Source: Mycetocola_A sp015752285 (GTDB lineage Bacteria > Actinomycetota > Actinomycetes > Actinomycetales > Microbacteriaceae). Taken from it: 64,000 bases of DNA. The DNA lies in the NCBI RefSeq assembly GCF_015752285.1, contig NZ_JADOUY010000001.1, forward strand, positions 496,001-560,000. The letters are read 5' to 3'. The notes under the pieces are model-generated. The model made no database searches and was not told the origin of the DNA. It saw nothing but the letters and a program-made list of their open reading frames with translations. Shown here one piece after another: positions 34,673 to 42,423 of this stretch (its first letter is position 1; every line of letters starts with the position of its first letter). A program made the translations under genes and the position numbers.

Positions 34673-35047
34673 TCACAGGCCACCGAGGAGAAGACCAGCG
34701 GCGCTGGCGATCACCGCGCCGACGAGCATCCCGACACTGCTGACGAGTGCGACACCGTAGCGTCCCTCGCGCACGAGGCGAACCGATTCGACGCTGGCGG
34801 TGCTGAAGGTCGTGTAGCCGCCGAGGAACCCCGCACCGACGATGAGCTGTACCTCGGGAGCCAGGGTCGCCGAGAGGGTCAGCCCGGTGGCGAGACCAAG
34901 CAGGAACGACCCGGTGATATTGATGACCAGGGTCGCGAGCGGGTACGACGACGTCACTCTCGACCGGATCAGTCCGTCGAGCACGAATCGGCTGCCTGCA
35001 CCGAGCCCGCCGGCGAGTGCCAGGGCGAGAAACACGAGCGGTGTCAT
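34673..35047 (-). CDS. crcB: fluoride channel FluC/CrcB, subunit 1
   Basis: 124 residues with four spans. Family marks: GGLGAGSRFVLD near 13-24, NITGSFLLGL (Asn and Gly of the pore, about 43-52) and GFLGGYTTFSTAS (the TTFS sodium-binding/phenylalanine-box region, about 76-88). Fluc channels export fluoride as dual-topology dimers; Gram-positive genera often have two genes giving a heterodimer. The ATG overlaps the stop of the second copy (35044) by 4 nt. Confidence 0.9.
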   Translation of the reverse strand: MTPLVFLALALAGGLGAGSRFVLDGLIRSRVTSSYPLATLVINITGSFLLGLATGLTLSATLAPEVQLIVGAGFLGGYTTFSTASVESVRLVREGRYGVALVSSVGMLVGAVIASAAGLLLGGL

Positions 35048-35475
35048 GCGCCGACTCCCGGGTTGTTCCTTCGTCGGTGAGTGGATGCCGCGATGACGAT
35101 CCCCGCCCACGCGGCTACGAGGCCGACGAGAAGAGTGCCGACCGCGTAGAGGATGCCGATTCCGATGTCGCCGGCGCGCAGGAGCAGGTCGGTGTCGGTG
35201 GCGAGTGCGCTGTAGGTGGTGAAGCCGCCGAGGAAACCGGTGCCGGCGAGCAAGCGGACGTTGCGCCGGCGCCCGGTGTCGGCCCCGGATCGAACCAGAC
35301 CCTCGAGCAGCAGTCCGAGCGCGAACGACCCGACCACATTGATGAGAAAGATGGCCAACGGGAACGAGCCGATCGACGCGATCGAGAGACTCAGTGCCTC
35401 ACGCGCGGCCGTACCGAATGCTCCGCCCACGATGACGATCGCAATGAGCGTCGGCTGCAGATGCGGTGGCCTCAC
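35044..35475 (-). CDS. crcB: fluoride channel FluC/CrcB, subunit 2
   Basis: 143 residues with four spans, paralogous to the next gene downstream. It has GGAFGTAAREAL, NVVGSFALGL and GFLGGFTTYSALA at the expected positions. I chose GTG at 35475 because it overlaps the stop of the universal stress gene by 4 nt (GTGA); a GTG at 35490 is also in frame. No fluoride riboswitch was found upstream of this transcript. Confidence 0.88.
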   Translation of the reverse strand: MRPPHLQPTLIAIVIVGGAFGTAAREALSLSIASIGSFPLAIFLINVVGSFALGLLLEGLVRSGADTGRRRNVRLLAGTGFLGGFTTYSALATDTDLLLRAGDIGIGILYAVGTLLVGLVAAWAGIVIAASTHRRRNNPGVGA

Positions 35476-35978
35476 TCGCTCCCCTCCCACGGCAACGGCT
35501 TCGAAGCAGAGGACGCCGGGTGAGGTATCACGATGACGGGCCGGTGCTGCCGGTGAGCGAGGTGGGCCGCGACCGAGCCGTTGAAGAACTCCTGGAGCGT
35601 GCCACGGAATCCGGGTGAGCGGGTTCCGACAACGAGCAGAATGGCATCCACCCTGTCAGCCAGCGCGATCAATTCAGAGCTCGGGTCGCCGACGAGGGGA
35701 TGGACGCTCCAGGGCACACCGGCTGGTTCCAGGACGGTTGCGATCTGCTTGCGCAAATGCTCATCGAACTTCTCGACCCGCAGGTCCTGGATCTCGGGGT
35801 CGATCGGCATCGACGTGAACAGCCCGTCTGAAAACCGTTCGACGAGGTAGCGGCTCGGGTCGACCGACGCGCAGAGGAGCATGGCGTCGAAACGCCGGGC
35901 GAACTCGACGGCCTGCTCGAGCACGATGCGGGGCTGGCCGTCGACGACTCCGACGATGATCACGTTCGGGTTCGGCAT
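35472..35978 (-). CDS. universal stress protein (UspA family)
   Basis: 168 residues. The nucleotide-binding pattern G-2X-G-9X-G(S/T) is seen in GTRSPGFRGTLQEFFNGS (about 124-141), and the N-terminus has NVIIVGVVDGQ. The family binds ATP and supports survival under stress; the biochemical role is unresolved. It is the first gene of a USP-fluC-fluC transcript with 4-nt overlaps, and it is divergent from the CsoR-type operon, so the boxes at 36091-36144 may affect it too. Confidence 0.88.
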   Translation of the reverse strand: MPNPNVIIVGVVDGQPRIVLEQAVEFARRFDAMLLCASVDPSRYLVERFSDGLFTSMPIDPEIQDLRVEKFDEHLRKQIATVLEPAGVPWSVHPLVGDPSSELIALADRVDAILLVVGTRSPGFRGTLQEFFNGSVAAHLAHRQHRPVIVIPHPASSASKPLPWEGSE

Positions 35979-36090
35979 GGGTCCCCATCTCTGCGGGAGG
36001 CGCTCGCCTTCCCGCCGCGAATCTGCGGTGACAGCAGTGTTTCAGAAATCCGGCGCGTGCGGAAGTTGTGTGGCCGCCATCCCGCTTGCG

Positions 36091-36106
36091 ATACCCCCTG
36101 GGGTAT
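36091..36106. promoter_or_regulatory. CsoR/CstR-type operator 1
   Basis: ATACCCC-CT-GGGGTAT, the classic CsoR-family operator with perfect 7-bp arms. It lies in the spacer between a plausible -35 (TTGCGA, 36086-36091) and -10 (TAGCGT, 36109-36114). Confidence 0.85.
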
Positions 36107-36120
36107 TGTAGCGTTGAATG

Positions 36121-36144
36121 CGGGATACCCCCTGGGGTATCCCG
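36121..36144. promoter_or_regulatory. CsoR/CstR-type operator 2
   Basis: Second copy with longer perfect arms, CGGGATACCCC and GGGGTATCCCG separated by CT. It lies downstream of the predicted transcription start, so two repressor tetramers could bracket the promoter. Confidence 0.85.
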
Positions 36145-36168
36145 CCGCCGAGGAAAGGACGAGATCGA

Positions 36169-36336
36169 ATGTGCAGAGCTGTCACCTGCAAGACCTGCGG
36201 AAAGACGACATGGGCAGGCTGTGGCCAGCATGTCGACGAGGTGATGCGCGGGGTCTCCCGCAGCGACCGGTGCCAGGGTCACGAACAGGAACCGAGTCGT
36301 GGCGGCTTCTTCTCCCGCATCTTCTCCGGCCGGTAA
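36169..36336 (+). CDS. small Cys-rich zinc-ribbon-like protein
   Basis: 55 residues, MCRAVTCKTCGKTTWAGCGQ at the N-terminus: Cys at 2, 7, 10 and 18 plus a His at 21 and Cys at 35. It probably binds zinc or senses thiol chemistry. A good GAGGAAAGGA ribosome site precedes the ATG, and the next gene starts 6 nt after its stop. It is first in a CstR-controlled operon with a CoA-disulfide reductase-rhodanese, the repressor and a thioredoxin. Function unknown. Confidence 0.8.
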   Translation: MCRAVTCKTCGKTTWAGCGQHVDEVMRGVSRSDRCQGHEQEPSRGGFFSRIFSGR

Positions 36337-36342
36337 GTCGCG

Positions 36343-38016
36343 ATGACCGGTCGTCCTCAAAAAGTGGTGATCGTCGGCGGTGTCGCCGGCGGAATGTCAG
36401 CGGCAACCCGCCTCCGTCGTCTTGACGAGTCTGCGGAGATCGTCGTGTTCGAACGAGGGCAATACGTGTCCTTCGCCAACTGTGGCCTGCCGTACTACGT
36501 CGGTGGTGCCATCGAGAATCGCGACAGCCTGCTCCTTCAGACGCCAGAGTCCCTCCGCGCACGATTCAACCTGGACGTGCACACCCGTTCCGAGGTACTC
36601 AGCATCGACCGTCAGGGCAAGACCGTCCAGGTTCGGGCCGGCGGCGCAATCCGGTCAGAGTTCTACGACATCCTCATCCTCGCCGCCGGCGCGACCGTCA
36701 GGGACTCGCTGGTCGGAGGCGGGGTTCCGGTGCGGACGCTGCGAACCATCGACGACGTCGATGCCATCACCGCCGTTCTCGACGCGGTCGGGACGGATGC
36801 CCGTGCCGTCGTCGCCGGTGCCGGGTTCATCGGACTGGAAGCCGTCGAGAACCTCGTCGCCCGGGGCGTGACGACGACGCTGGTACAGCGGGGCCCTCAT
36901 CCTCTCTCACCGCTCGACCCGGAAATGGCTCGTCCGGTGCTCGATGCCCTCACCGCCTCCGGGGTGGATGTGCGCGTGCATGCGACGGTCAGCGACATCC
37001 GTGACGGCACGGTGCACCTCGACGACGGGAGCGTTCTCGAGGCCGATCTGGTGATCGATGCGCGAGGAGTTCGACCTGACACGCGTCTCGCCGCGGATGC
37101 CGGCCTCACGATCGGCGCAACAGGAGGGATCGTCGTCGACGACTTCCAGCGCACGAGCGACGCGTCGATCTATGCCGTCGGCGATGCCGTGGAGAAGACG
37201 GATGCCCTCGATGCGTCGGCGACACTCGTCACGATGGCCGGCCTCGCGAACCGACACGGGCGCACAGCCGCCGACGCGATCTGTGGCAGCACCGACCCGA
37301 CTGTTCCGTCGTTCGGCACCGCCATCGTCGGTATTTTCGACCTCACCGTCGCCATGATCGGCTGGAGTGAGAGCAGACTTGTCGCGGCCGGACGACCCCA
37401 CAGGGTCGTCCACACCCACCCGTCCTCCCACGCCGGCTATTACCCGGGTGCCGAGCAGATGGCGATGAAGCTCCTGATCGATTCAGAGACGGATGCCCTT
37501 CTCGGCGCACAGATCGTCGGAGGCGCCGGGGTCGACAAACGTATCGATGTCCTCGCGACCGCTATGGCCGGAGGCATCACCGCATCGGCCCTCTCCCGCC
37601 TCGAACTCGCATACGCTCCCCAGTACGGTTCAGCAAAGGACCCGATCAACATGGCGGGATATGTGGCCGACAACCTGGCGACGGGCGCGACGCGCAGCAT
37701 CCAGTGGCACGAATTATCCGACGCTCTCGAGAGCGGTGCCGTTCTCGTCGACGTCCGTACCGAGAGCGAATTCTCGCGCGGTGCCATTCCCGGCGCCGTC
37801 AACCTGCCTCTCGACGAGATTCGCGAGCGCCGAGATGAGCTTGCCGATGCGCCACTGATCGTGCACTGCCAGGTCGGGCAGCGCGGGCACACCGCCGCGC
37901 GGCTCCTCAGCCAGCTGGGATTCGACGTCCGTAACCTCGACGGCGGGTGCCGAACCTGGCTGGCCGGAGCCGCTGAGCCCTCGCGCGTTCTCTCGGCTGC
38001 CGTTACCATTCCCTGA
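36343..38016 (+). CDS. CoA-disulfide reductase-like flavoprotein with rhodanese domain
   Basis: 557 residues. FAD site VIVGGVAGGMSAATRLRR (about 9-26); the single redox Cys47 in SFANCGLPYYVGG is characteristic of CoA-disulfide reductases and NADH oxidases of the Nox/Cdr group; NAD site VVAGAGFIGLEAVENL. The C-terminal rhodanese domain (about 455-557) has its catalytic Cys509 in VHCQVGQRG. Such fusions reduce CoA persulfides/disulfides in sulfide metabolism. The location between CstR-type operators and repressor supports a role in persulfide detoxification. Confidence 0.92.
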   Translation: MTGRPQKVVIVGGVAGGMSAATRLRRLDESAEIVVFERGQYVSFANCGLPYYVGGAIENRDSLLLQTPESLRARFNLDVHTRSEVLSIDRQGKTVQVRAGGAIRSEFYDILILAAGATVRDSLVGGGVPVRTLRTIDDVDAITAVLDAVGTDARAVVAGAGFIGLEAVENLVARGVTTTLVQRGPHPLSPLDPEMARPVLDALTASGVDVRVHATVSDIRDGTVHLDDGSVLEADLVIDARGVRPDTRLAADAGLTIGATGGIVVDDFQRTSDASIYAVGDAVEKTDALDASATLVTMAGLANRHGRTAADAICGSTDPTVPSFGTAIVGIFDLTVAMIGWSESRLVAAGRPHRVVHTHPSSHAGYYPGAEQMAMKLLIDSETDALLGAQIVGGAGVDKRIDVLATAMAGGITASALSRLELAYAPQYGSAKDPINMAGYVADNLATGATRSIQWHELSDALESGAVLVDVRTESEFSRGAIPGAVNLPLDEIRERRDELADAPLIVHCQVGQRGHTAARLLSQLGFDVRNLDGGCRTWLAGAAEPSRVLSAAVTIP

Positions 38017-38039
38017 ACCCCATCGCAGAAGGATCCCTC

Positions 38040-38339
38040 ATGTCATCTCCCGTCATTCCGGAGCAGATCGCCACCGATTCGAAGACGGAAAGCCAGCGAA
38101 AAGTGCTGAACCGACTGCGCCGCGCCCAGGGCCAGCTCGCGTCGGTGATCACCTCGGTCGAAACCGGTGCGGAATGCCGCGACGTGGTCATTCAGCTCGC
38201 CGCGGTCTCCAAGGCTCTCGACCGCGCGGGCTTCACGATCGTGTCTACCGCGATGAAGGAGTGCATCAGCGCCACCGGTGAGAGCTCAGACCCCATCACC
38301 GTCGACGAACTCGAGAAGCTCTTCCTCACGCTCGCCTGA
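38040..38339 (+). CDS. CsoR/CstR family metal- or persulfide-sensing repressor
   Basis: 99 residues. The four-helix CsoR fold has Cys46 (GAECRDV) and Cys75 (MKECIS) at the conserved positions. The copper-ligand His that lies four residues before the second Cys in true CsoR is Ala71 here. The C-x-C pair without His is the CstR (persulfide sensor) pattern, in agreement with the CoA-disulfide reductase-rhodanese gene just upstream and thioredoxin just downstream. It probably binds the two palindromes at 36091-36144 and is inactivated by cysteine persulfide cross-linking. Confidence 0.87.
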   Translation: MSSPVIPEQIATDSKTESQRKVLNRLRRAQGQLASVITSVETGAECRDVVIQLAAVSKALDRAGFTIVSTAMKECISATGESSDPITVDELEKLFLTLA

Positions 38340-38370
38340 CCCTCATCGCCACATTCCCGAAAGGAACCCC

Positions 38371-38754
38371 ATGGCAACCATCGACCTGACGACGGACTCG
38401 TTCAACTCCGCCGTGGACGATCACAACATCCTCTTCGTCGACTTCTGGGCGGCGTGGTGCGGCCCGTGCCGGGCGTTCGCGCCGACGTTCCAGACGGCAT
38501 CCGAGACACATCAGGACATCACCTTCGGCAAGGTCGACACTGAGGCCGAACAGCAACTCTCCGCGGCGGCCGGGATCACATCAATCCCGACACTGATGGT
38601 GTTCCGCGACCAGATCCTCGTGTTCTCCCAGCCGGGTGCGCTCAGCCCGCCCCAGCTCGATCAGGTCATCACCGCGGTGAAGGGCCTCGACATGGACGAG
38701 GTGCGAAAGTCGATCGCCGACGCCACAGCGGCCGAAGCCGCTGACCCGGCGTAG
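38371..38754 (+). CDS. thioredoxin
   Basis: 127 residues. The active site WCGPC is at about 30-34, with cis-Pro in SIPTLMVF near 70. The N-terminus is standard; the C-terminal tail (about 105-127) is a longer than usual acidic/Ala helix. AAAGGAA precedes the ATG. Position at the end of the CstR operon suggests it reduces persulfides on proteins or the repressor. Confidence 0.92.
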   Translation: MATIDLTTDSFNSAVDDHNILFVDFWAAWCGPCRAFAPTFQTASETHQDITFGKVDTEAEQQLSAAAGITSIPTLMVFRDQILVFSQPGALSPPQLDQVITAVKGLDMDEVRKSIADATAAEAADPA

Positions 38755-38765
38755 ACGGCTGCCGG

Positions 38766-39119
38766 TCAATCGAAGAGGTCGCTGAGCCAGCTTTCCTTCT
38801 TCTTGCGGCGGTACCCGTCGCGGTTGTCGTAGCTGCGCTCGCGGTCGCCGTAGCCGTTGTTGCGGTAGCCATCGTCCGGCTGCGCTCCGTACTGTGGTGA
38901 TCGCACACCCCACGGGGCCGGCGGGGCCGACGCAGGCGGAGCGGCGGGAGCAGCAGGTGCTGCCGGTCGCGCTGCGTCCAGATCGGACTCGGCCCGATCG
39001 ATGATCTTGTCGAGTTCTCCACGGTCGAGCCAGACGCCGCGGCACTCCGGGCAGTAGTCGATCTCGACGCCGCTGCGTTCGCTCATCACGAGGGTTGCTG
39101 AGTCATTCGGGCATTTCAC
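38766..39119 (-). CDS. zinc-ribbon (zf-TFIIB) protein
   Basis: 117 residues. The zinc ribbon is formed by MKCPND (Cys3), and CPECRGVWLDRGELDKI (Cys22 and Cys25), the zf-TFIIB pattern ending in GVWLDxGEL. Next comes a Pro/Ala-rich linker (about 55-75) and a Tyr/Asp/Arg-rich repeat region, with a basic KKKESWLSDLFD end. I start it at GTG 39119 because GGGAGG lies 8 nt upstream; an ATG at 39140 is in frame. Function unknown; members are small and widespread. Confidence 0.82.
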   Translation of the reverse strand: MKCPNDSATLVMSERSGVEIDYCPECRGVWLDRGELDKIIDRAESDLDAARPAAPAAPAAPPASAPPAPWGVRSPQYGAQPDDGYRNNGYGDRERSYDNRDGYRRKKKESWLSDLFD

Positions 39120-39317
39120 GGTCGGCCTCCCAGGTTTCATCCGTCGGCAGTGATCCTATGGTCCCCGACGTCGAGCATCCTGAGAGAGTTCTGTCGGCCT
39201 CCACGCGTTCACGCCTCACATGTGTATGCTCGACTTCGTTTGCCGGAACGTTCGGTCGGCGGGAATCCACCTGCCCCACCGCGCACCGACATCGAACGTC
39301 GTTCTGATGGGAGCCTC

Positions 39318-39926
39318 ATGAAGGCAACACATGCTCACGGCCCCGCCGTGAAACTGGCATCGCGCTACGCGGACACTCCGACCCGCATTCTTGTGCTCGG
39401 CCACGACGGTGACACCTTCGACGCTGTCGTCGCAGATCTCGTCGATCACGGAGTCGACATGGTGCGATCGACCGAGATCTCGCAGTGTGCCGACTCGCTC
39501 TGTGACACGCAGGCCACTGGTGTCGTTCTGATGATCGACGCCGCCGAGCTGTCGGGACGGGCGTCACGTAAGGAATTGGCCGGATCGCTCACGAGCACGT
39601 TGCACGGACTGCTGCCGCTTCTCGCCCAGCCTGCGCAGGTGCTCGTTCTCGCCCGTGGATCGGATGCGTCGAACAAGGCTCGACTCGACAAGGAAGTGTT
39701 GTCGGTCATCACCCGGATCAGCCGGGAAGCAACCAACGAGTACGGGATGAACCTCAGCATCAATGCCGTCGACATCACCGGGACGGTCGATACGGCCCTC
39801 GTGGCTCGTCGGGCGACGGAGCTCTTCAATGCACGAGAAGACGTGTCGACGGGCGAGGTCCTCGACTACGCAGAGATCAAGGATCAGACGATCGGGTGCG
39901 CTCTGGCGCTGCGGTTCGTGTACTGA
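39318..39926 (+). CDS. hypothetical protein with Rossmann-like features
   Basis: 202 residues. The N-terminal TRILVLGHDGDTFDAVVADL reads as a beta-alpha unit, and VLVLARGSDASNKARLDKEV...INAVDI resembles helix and strand order in short-chain dehydrogenases, but no Gly-rich cofactor motif and no Tyr-x3-Lys pair are present. It may be a degenerate SDR-like protein. GGGAGCC precedes the ATG. It stands alone between a zinc-ribbon gene and HNH endonuclease debris. No function is proposed. Confidence 0.65.
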   Translation: MKATHAHGPAVKLASRYADTPTRILVLGHDGDTFDAVVADLVDHGVDMVRSTEISQCADSLCDTQATGVVLMIDAAELSGRASRKELAGSLTSTLHGLLPLLAQPAQVLVLARGSDASNKARLDKEVLSVITRISREATNEYGMNLSINAVDITGTVDTALVARRATELFNAREDVSTGEVLDYAEIKDQTIGCALALRFVY

Positions 39927-39974
39927 GCGCTGCGGCCTCTGCCCTGTGGTCATTGGTCGGCTACCCAGGATCGA

Positions 39975-40504
39975 CGAGAACGGCGGTGGGTCAGCACCAT
40001 CGTGTGGGCCACTCGGTTTCTGCAGCCCCTCCGGTGGCTGCGAGTCGGGCGGAGGCAGCGCCTTCGGCGGCCGCAACTGTGGCACCGCCAACAGCACCTC
40101 CGGGTGGGTGACGTACGTATGCCCTCCTGGAGAGGTCCACTCGAGGGGGCCAGCACCGCGTTGCTCTGCCTTCCACGTCGTCTGGTGCTTGAGTCGAGGA
40201 TGCTTCTGGCAGAGGTGCGACAGGTTGTCGCACTTGGTCGGACCGCCGAACTGGTGGGCTTGTGTGTGGTCGAGATCACAGTGCCTGGCCGCCCGGTTGC
40301 AGCCCTCGAACCGGCACGTTCCGTCGACATATTGCAGGTAACGCCGAACCGCCTTGCCCGGCCGGTATCTGGTGCTACGTCGCGTTGAAGCTGCCCGATC
40401 TCGTCGACTATCGAGCTGCACGCCTCTGCTCGCGCCCCACTGACCGGAGGTTCGATCTCGTCGTCATCGAACGCCTCGCCGGGTGATTCGTGGAGCTCCT
40501 CCAT
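39975..40504 (-). pseudogene. decayed DUF222/HNH (13E12-type) endonuclease
   Basis: Two pieces in different frames. An N-terminal piece from ATG 40504 (MEELHESPGEAF...IVDEIGQLQRD) ends near 40375-40385; from there another frame gives TRYRPGKAVRRYLQYVDGT and the HNH core CRFEGCNRAARHCDLDHTQA...KCDNLSHLCQKHPRLKH, ending near DPPPF at about 39978, where the native stop is also lost. Some 250 residues of the DUF222 region are missing. This looks like an internal deletion of a 13E12 repeat family gene, a group that is abundant and mobile in Microbacteriaceae. The HNH residues themselves remain intact. Confidence 0.75.
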
Positions 40505-40619
40505 GCCTTCATTCTCCGTCCGACCACTGACACTGAGCACCGGATCAGGATCGGGAAAGACCCGGTCTGGAGAAGGTTAAGAGATCGGATGGCTGGGAAA
40601 GGACGGGCAATGCGCACGG

Positions 40620-41408
40620 TCACCGCCGACCTGCTTTGCGTCGAAACATCACCGTGCCCCATGCCACGGAAGCGACGAGGATTGCCGCGCACCAGCCGAT
40701 CGCAAGCACCGGCTGGTGCTCGAGGTCCGTTCCGGTGAGTAACCCGCGGATTGTTTCGATGATCGGCGTCAGTGGCTGGTTGTCGGCGAATCCGCGCAGC
40801 CAGTCCGGCAGGGTGTCCACCGGCACGAAGGCGCTCGAGACGTATGGCAGGAACAGCAGGATGAAGCCGTATCCGTTCGCGGCCTCCGGCGATCCGGACG
40901 CGAGCCCGATAGCTGCGAAGAGGTAGGTGATCGCGAGGATGTACAAGGCGACGATCGCGACGGCAGCGAACCAGTCCGCCGGGCCAGCGATGGGACGGAA
41001 CCCGACGCCGATGGCCGCCGCGATCACGATGCCCGTCGCAATGAGGTTTCTGACGAGGCTCGCGACGACGTGCCCAGTCAGGACAGCAGAACTGCGGATT
41101 CTCATGGTACGGAATCGGTCGATGATCCCGGTTTCCATGTCGTTCGCAACGTCGACGGCCGTCGACGCGGCACCGAAGCCAGCGCAGAGCAGGATGATGC
41201 CTGGCACCACGTAGGTGACGTATCCACCGGTCTCGTCGATTGCTCCACCGAAAACAAAGACGAAGAGGATCATGAGGAGAAGGGGAAGGACGATAGCCAT
41301 GATGAGTGCGTCGATGTTCCTGACCGAGTGCCGCAGACTTCTGGCGATGAAAGTCGCCTCTTCGGTCGCGAACGGAAGCGAGGGTCGTGAGGCGAGCGAG
41401 GTGGTCAT
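40620..41408 (-). CDS. ABC-2 type exporter permease (DrrB-like)
   Basis: 262 residues with six spans. The ABC-2 signature lies in the TGIIDRFRTMRIRSSAVLTGHV loop (about 92-113) and the C-terminal LPYVSSAFVPVDTLPDWLRG...QPLTPIIETIRGLL segment (about 190-228), characteristic of DrrB/NodJ transporters. It overlaps the ATPase gene by 4 nt. It probably exports a hydrophobic drug under control of the TetR protein encoded divergently. Confidence 0.9.
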   Translation of the reverse strand: MTTSLASRPSLPFATEEATFIARSLRHSVRNIDALIMAIVLPLLLMILFVFVFGGAIDETGGYVTYVVPGIILLCAGFGAASTAVDVANDMETGIIDRFRTMRIRSSAVLTGHVVASLVRNLIATGIVIAAAIGVGFRPIAGPADWFAAVAIVALYILAITYLFAAIGLASGSPEAANGYGFILLFLPYVSSAFVPVDTLPDWLRGFADNQPLTPIIETIRGLLTGTDLEHQPVLAIGWCAAILVASVAWGTVMFRRKAGRR

Positions 41409-42310
41409 GGTCGTTCCGTTCGTGGTGCGCCTGCGCCGGTGTGCGTGTCCGCCGGGCCGGTCAGGGTGAGGAAGACGTCGTCCAGGCTCGGTCGCCGGAT
41501 GGTGACCTCGCCATCATCGAACTCGGCGTCGAGGTCGTCGATTGCGAGCCGCAACCCGCGGAGGCTGCCGTCGGTCGGGACCTCTCGAAGCAGCACGTCG
41601 CTGTCGCCACGGAGCTCAACCATCTGCACTCCTGTCTGTGCCTTGAGATCAGCCGGGGTGCCTGTGGCAATGATCCGGCCGCCCGAGAGCATCCCGATGC
41701 GATCAGCGAGCTCGTCGGCCTCCTCGAGATATTGCGTGGTGAGAAACACCGTCGTCCCCGCTGTGCGAAGGGAACGAATGATGTCCCACAATTCGCGGCG
41801 GCTACGCACGTCCAGACCGGTCGTCGGCTCGTCGAGAAAGATGATCGGTGAAGTGACGATCAGGCTGAGGGCGAGATCGAGACGGCGCCGCATGCCACCC
41901 GAATAGACCCCCGCACGTCTGCGTGCTGCATCGCTGAGACCGAGCTGATCGAGGATCTGCCGCGATCTCACACCGGCCTCCCGTCGGGACAGGCCGAGGA
42001 GACGCCCCATCATCCGAAGATTCTCGTCACCGGTGAGGACCGGGTCGACGGCTGCGGACTGCCCCGTCACTCCGATCAAACCTCGCACCGATTCGGGGTC
42101 GGAGACAACATCTGCTCCTCCGACGACGGCTGAGCCCGAGTCTGTGCTCACGAGCGTCGAGAGAATGTTGATCAGTGTCGTCTTGCCTGCCCCGTTGGGA
42201 CCGAGCAGCGCGAAGATCGTGCCCGCCTCGACCAACAGGTCGATGCCGTCGAGCACCTGATGCTCGCCGAATGCCTTTCGCACCCCGCGCAAATCGATTG
42301 CCGCGATCAT
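41405..42310 (-). CDS. ABC exporter ATP-binding subunit (DrrA-like)
   Basis: 301 residues. Walker A GPNGAGKTT at 37-45, signature YSGGMRRRLDLA, Walker B IIFLDEPTTGLD, and TTQYLEEADELADRI. The C-terminal domain (about 225-301) with FDDGEVTIRRPSLDDVFLTL is that of daunorubicin-resistance-type DrrA. It pairs with the permease gene just downstream. Transcription starts in the gap with the TetR gene, across a perfect 15-bp palindrome. Confidence 0.92.
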   Translation of the reverse strand: MIAAIDLRGVRKAFGEHQVLDGIDLLVEAGTIFALLGPNGAGKTTLINILSTLVSTDSGSAVVGGADVVSDPESVRGLIGVTGQSAAVDPVLTGDENLRMMGRLLGLSRREAGVRSRQILDQLGLSDAARRRAGVYSGGMRRRLDLALSLIVTSPIIFLDEPTTGLDVRSRRELWDIIRSLRTAGTTVFLTTQYLEEADELADRIGMLSGGRIIATGTPADLKAQTGVQMVELRGDSDVLLREVPTDGSLRGLRLAIDDLDAEFDDGEVTIRRPSLDDVFLTLTGPADTHTGAGAPRTERP

Positions 42311-42340
42311 CCCGAACTCCTATCCTTGAATCGTGGATGC

Positions 42341-42355
42341 CGTAAACTGTTTACG
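42341..42355. promoter_or_regulatory. TetR operator
   Basis: CGTAAAC-T-GTTTACG, a perfect 7+1+7 palindrome between the divergent DrrA-like and TetR genes. Confidence 0.8.
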
Positions 42356-42423
42356 TCATATATTTTGGTTTAAGGTCTACACAGTCCGAAGCAGAATTGT
42401 CAAGAGAAAAGTGGAGACCAGGC

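Noticed and set aside
35979..36060. Fluoride riboswitch before the USP-fluC transcript
   Set aside because: No crcB-type core motif could be matched in either orientation.
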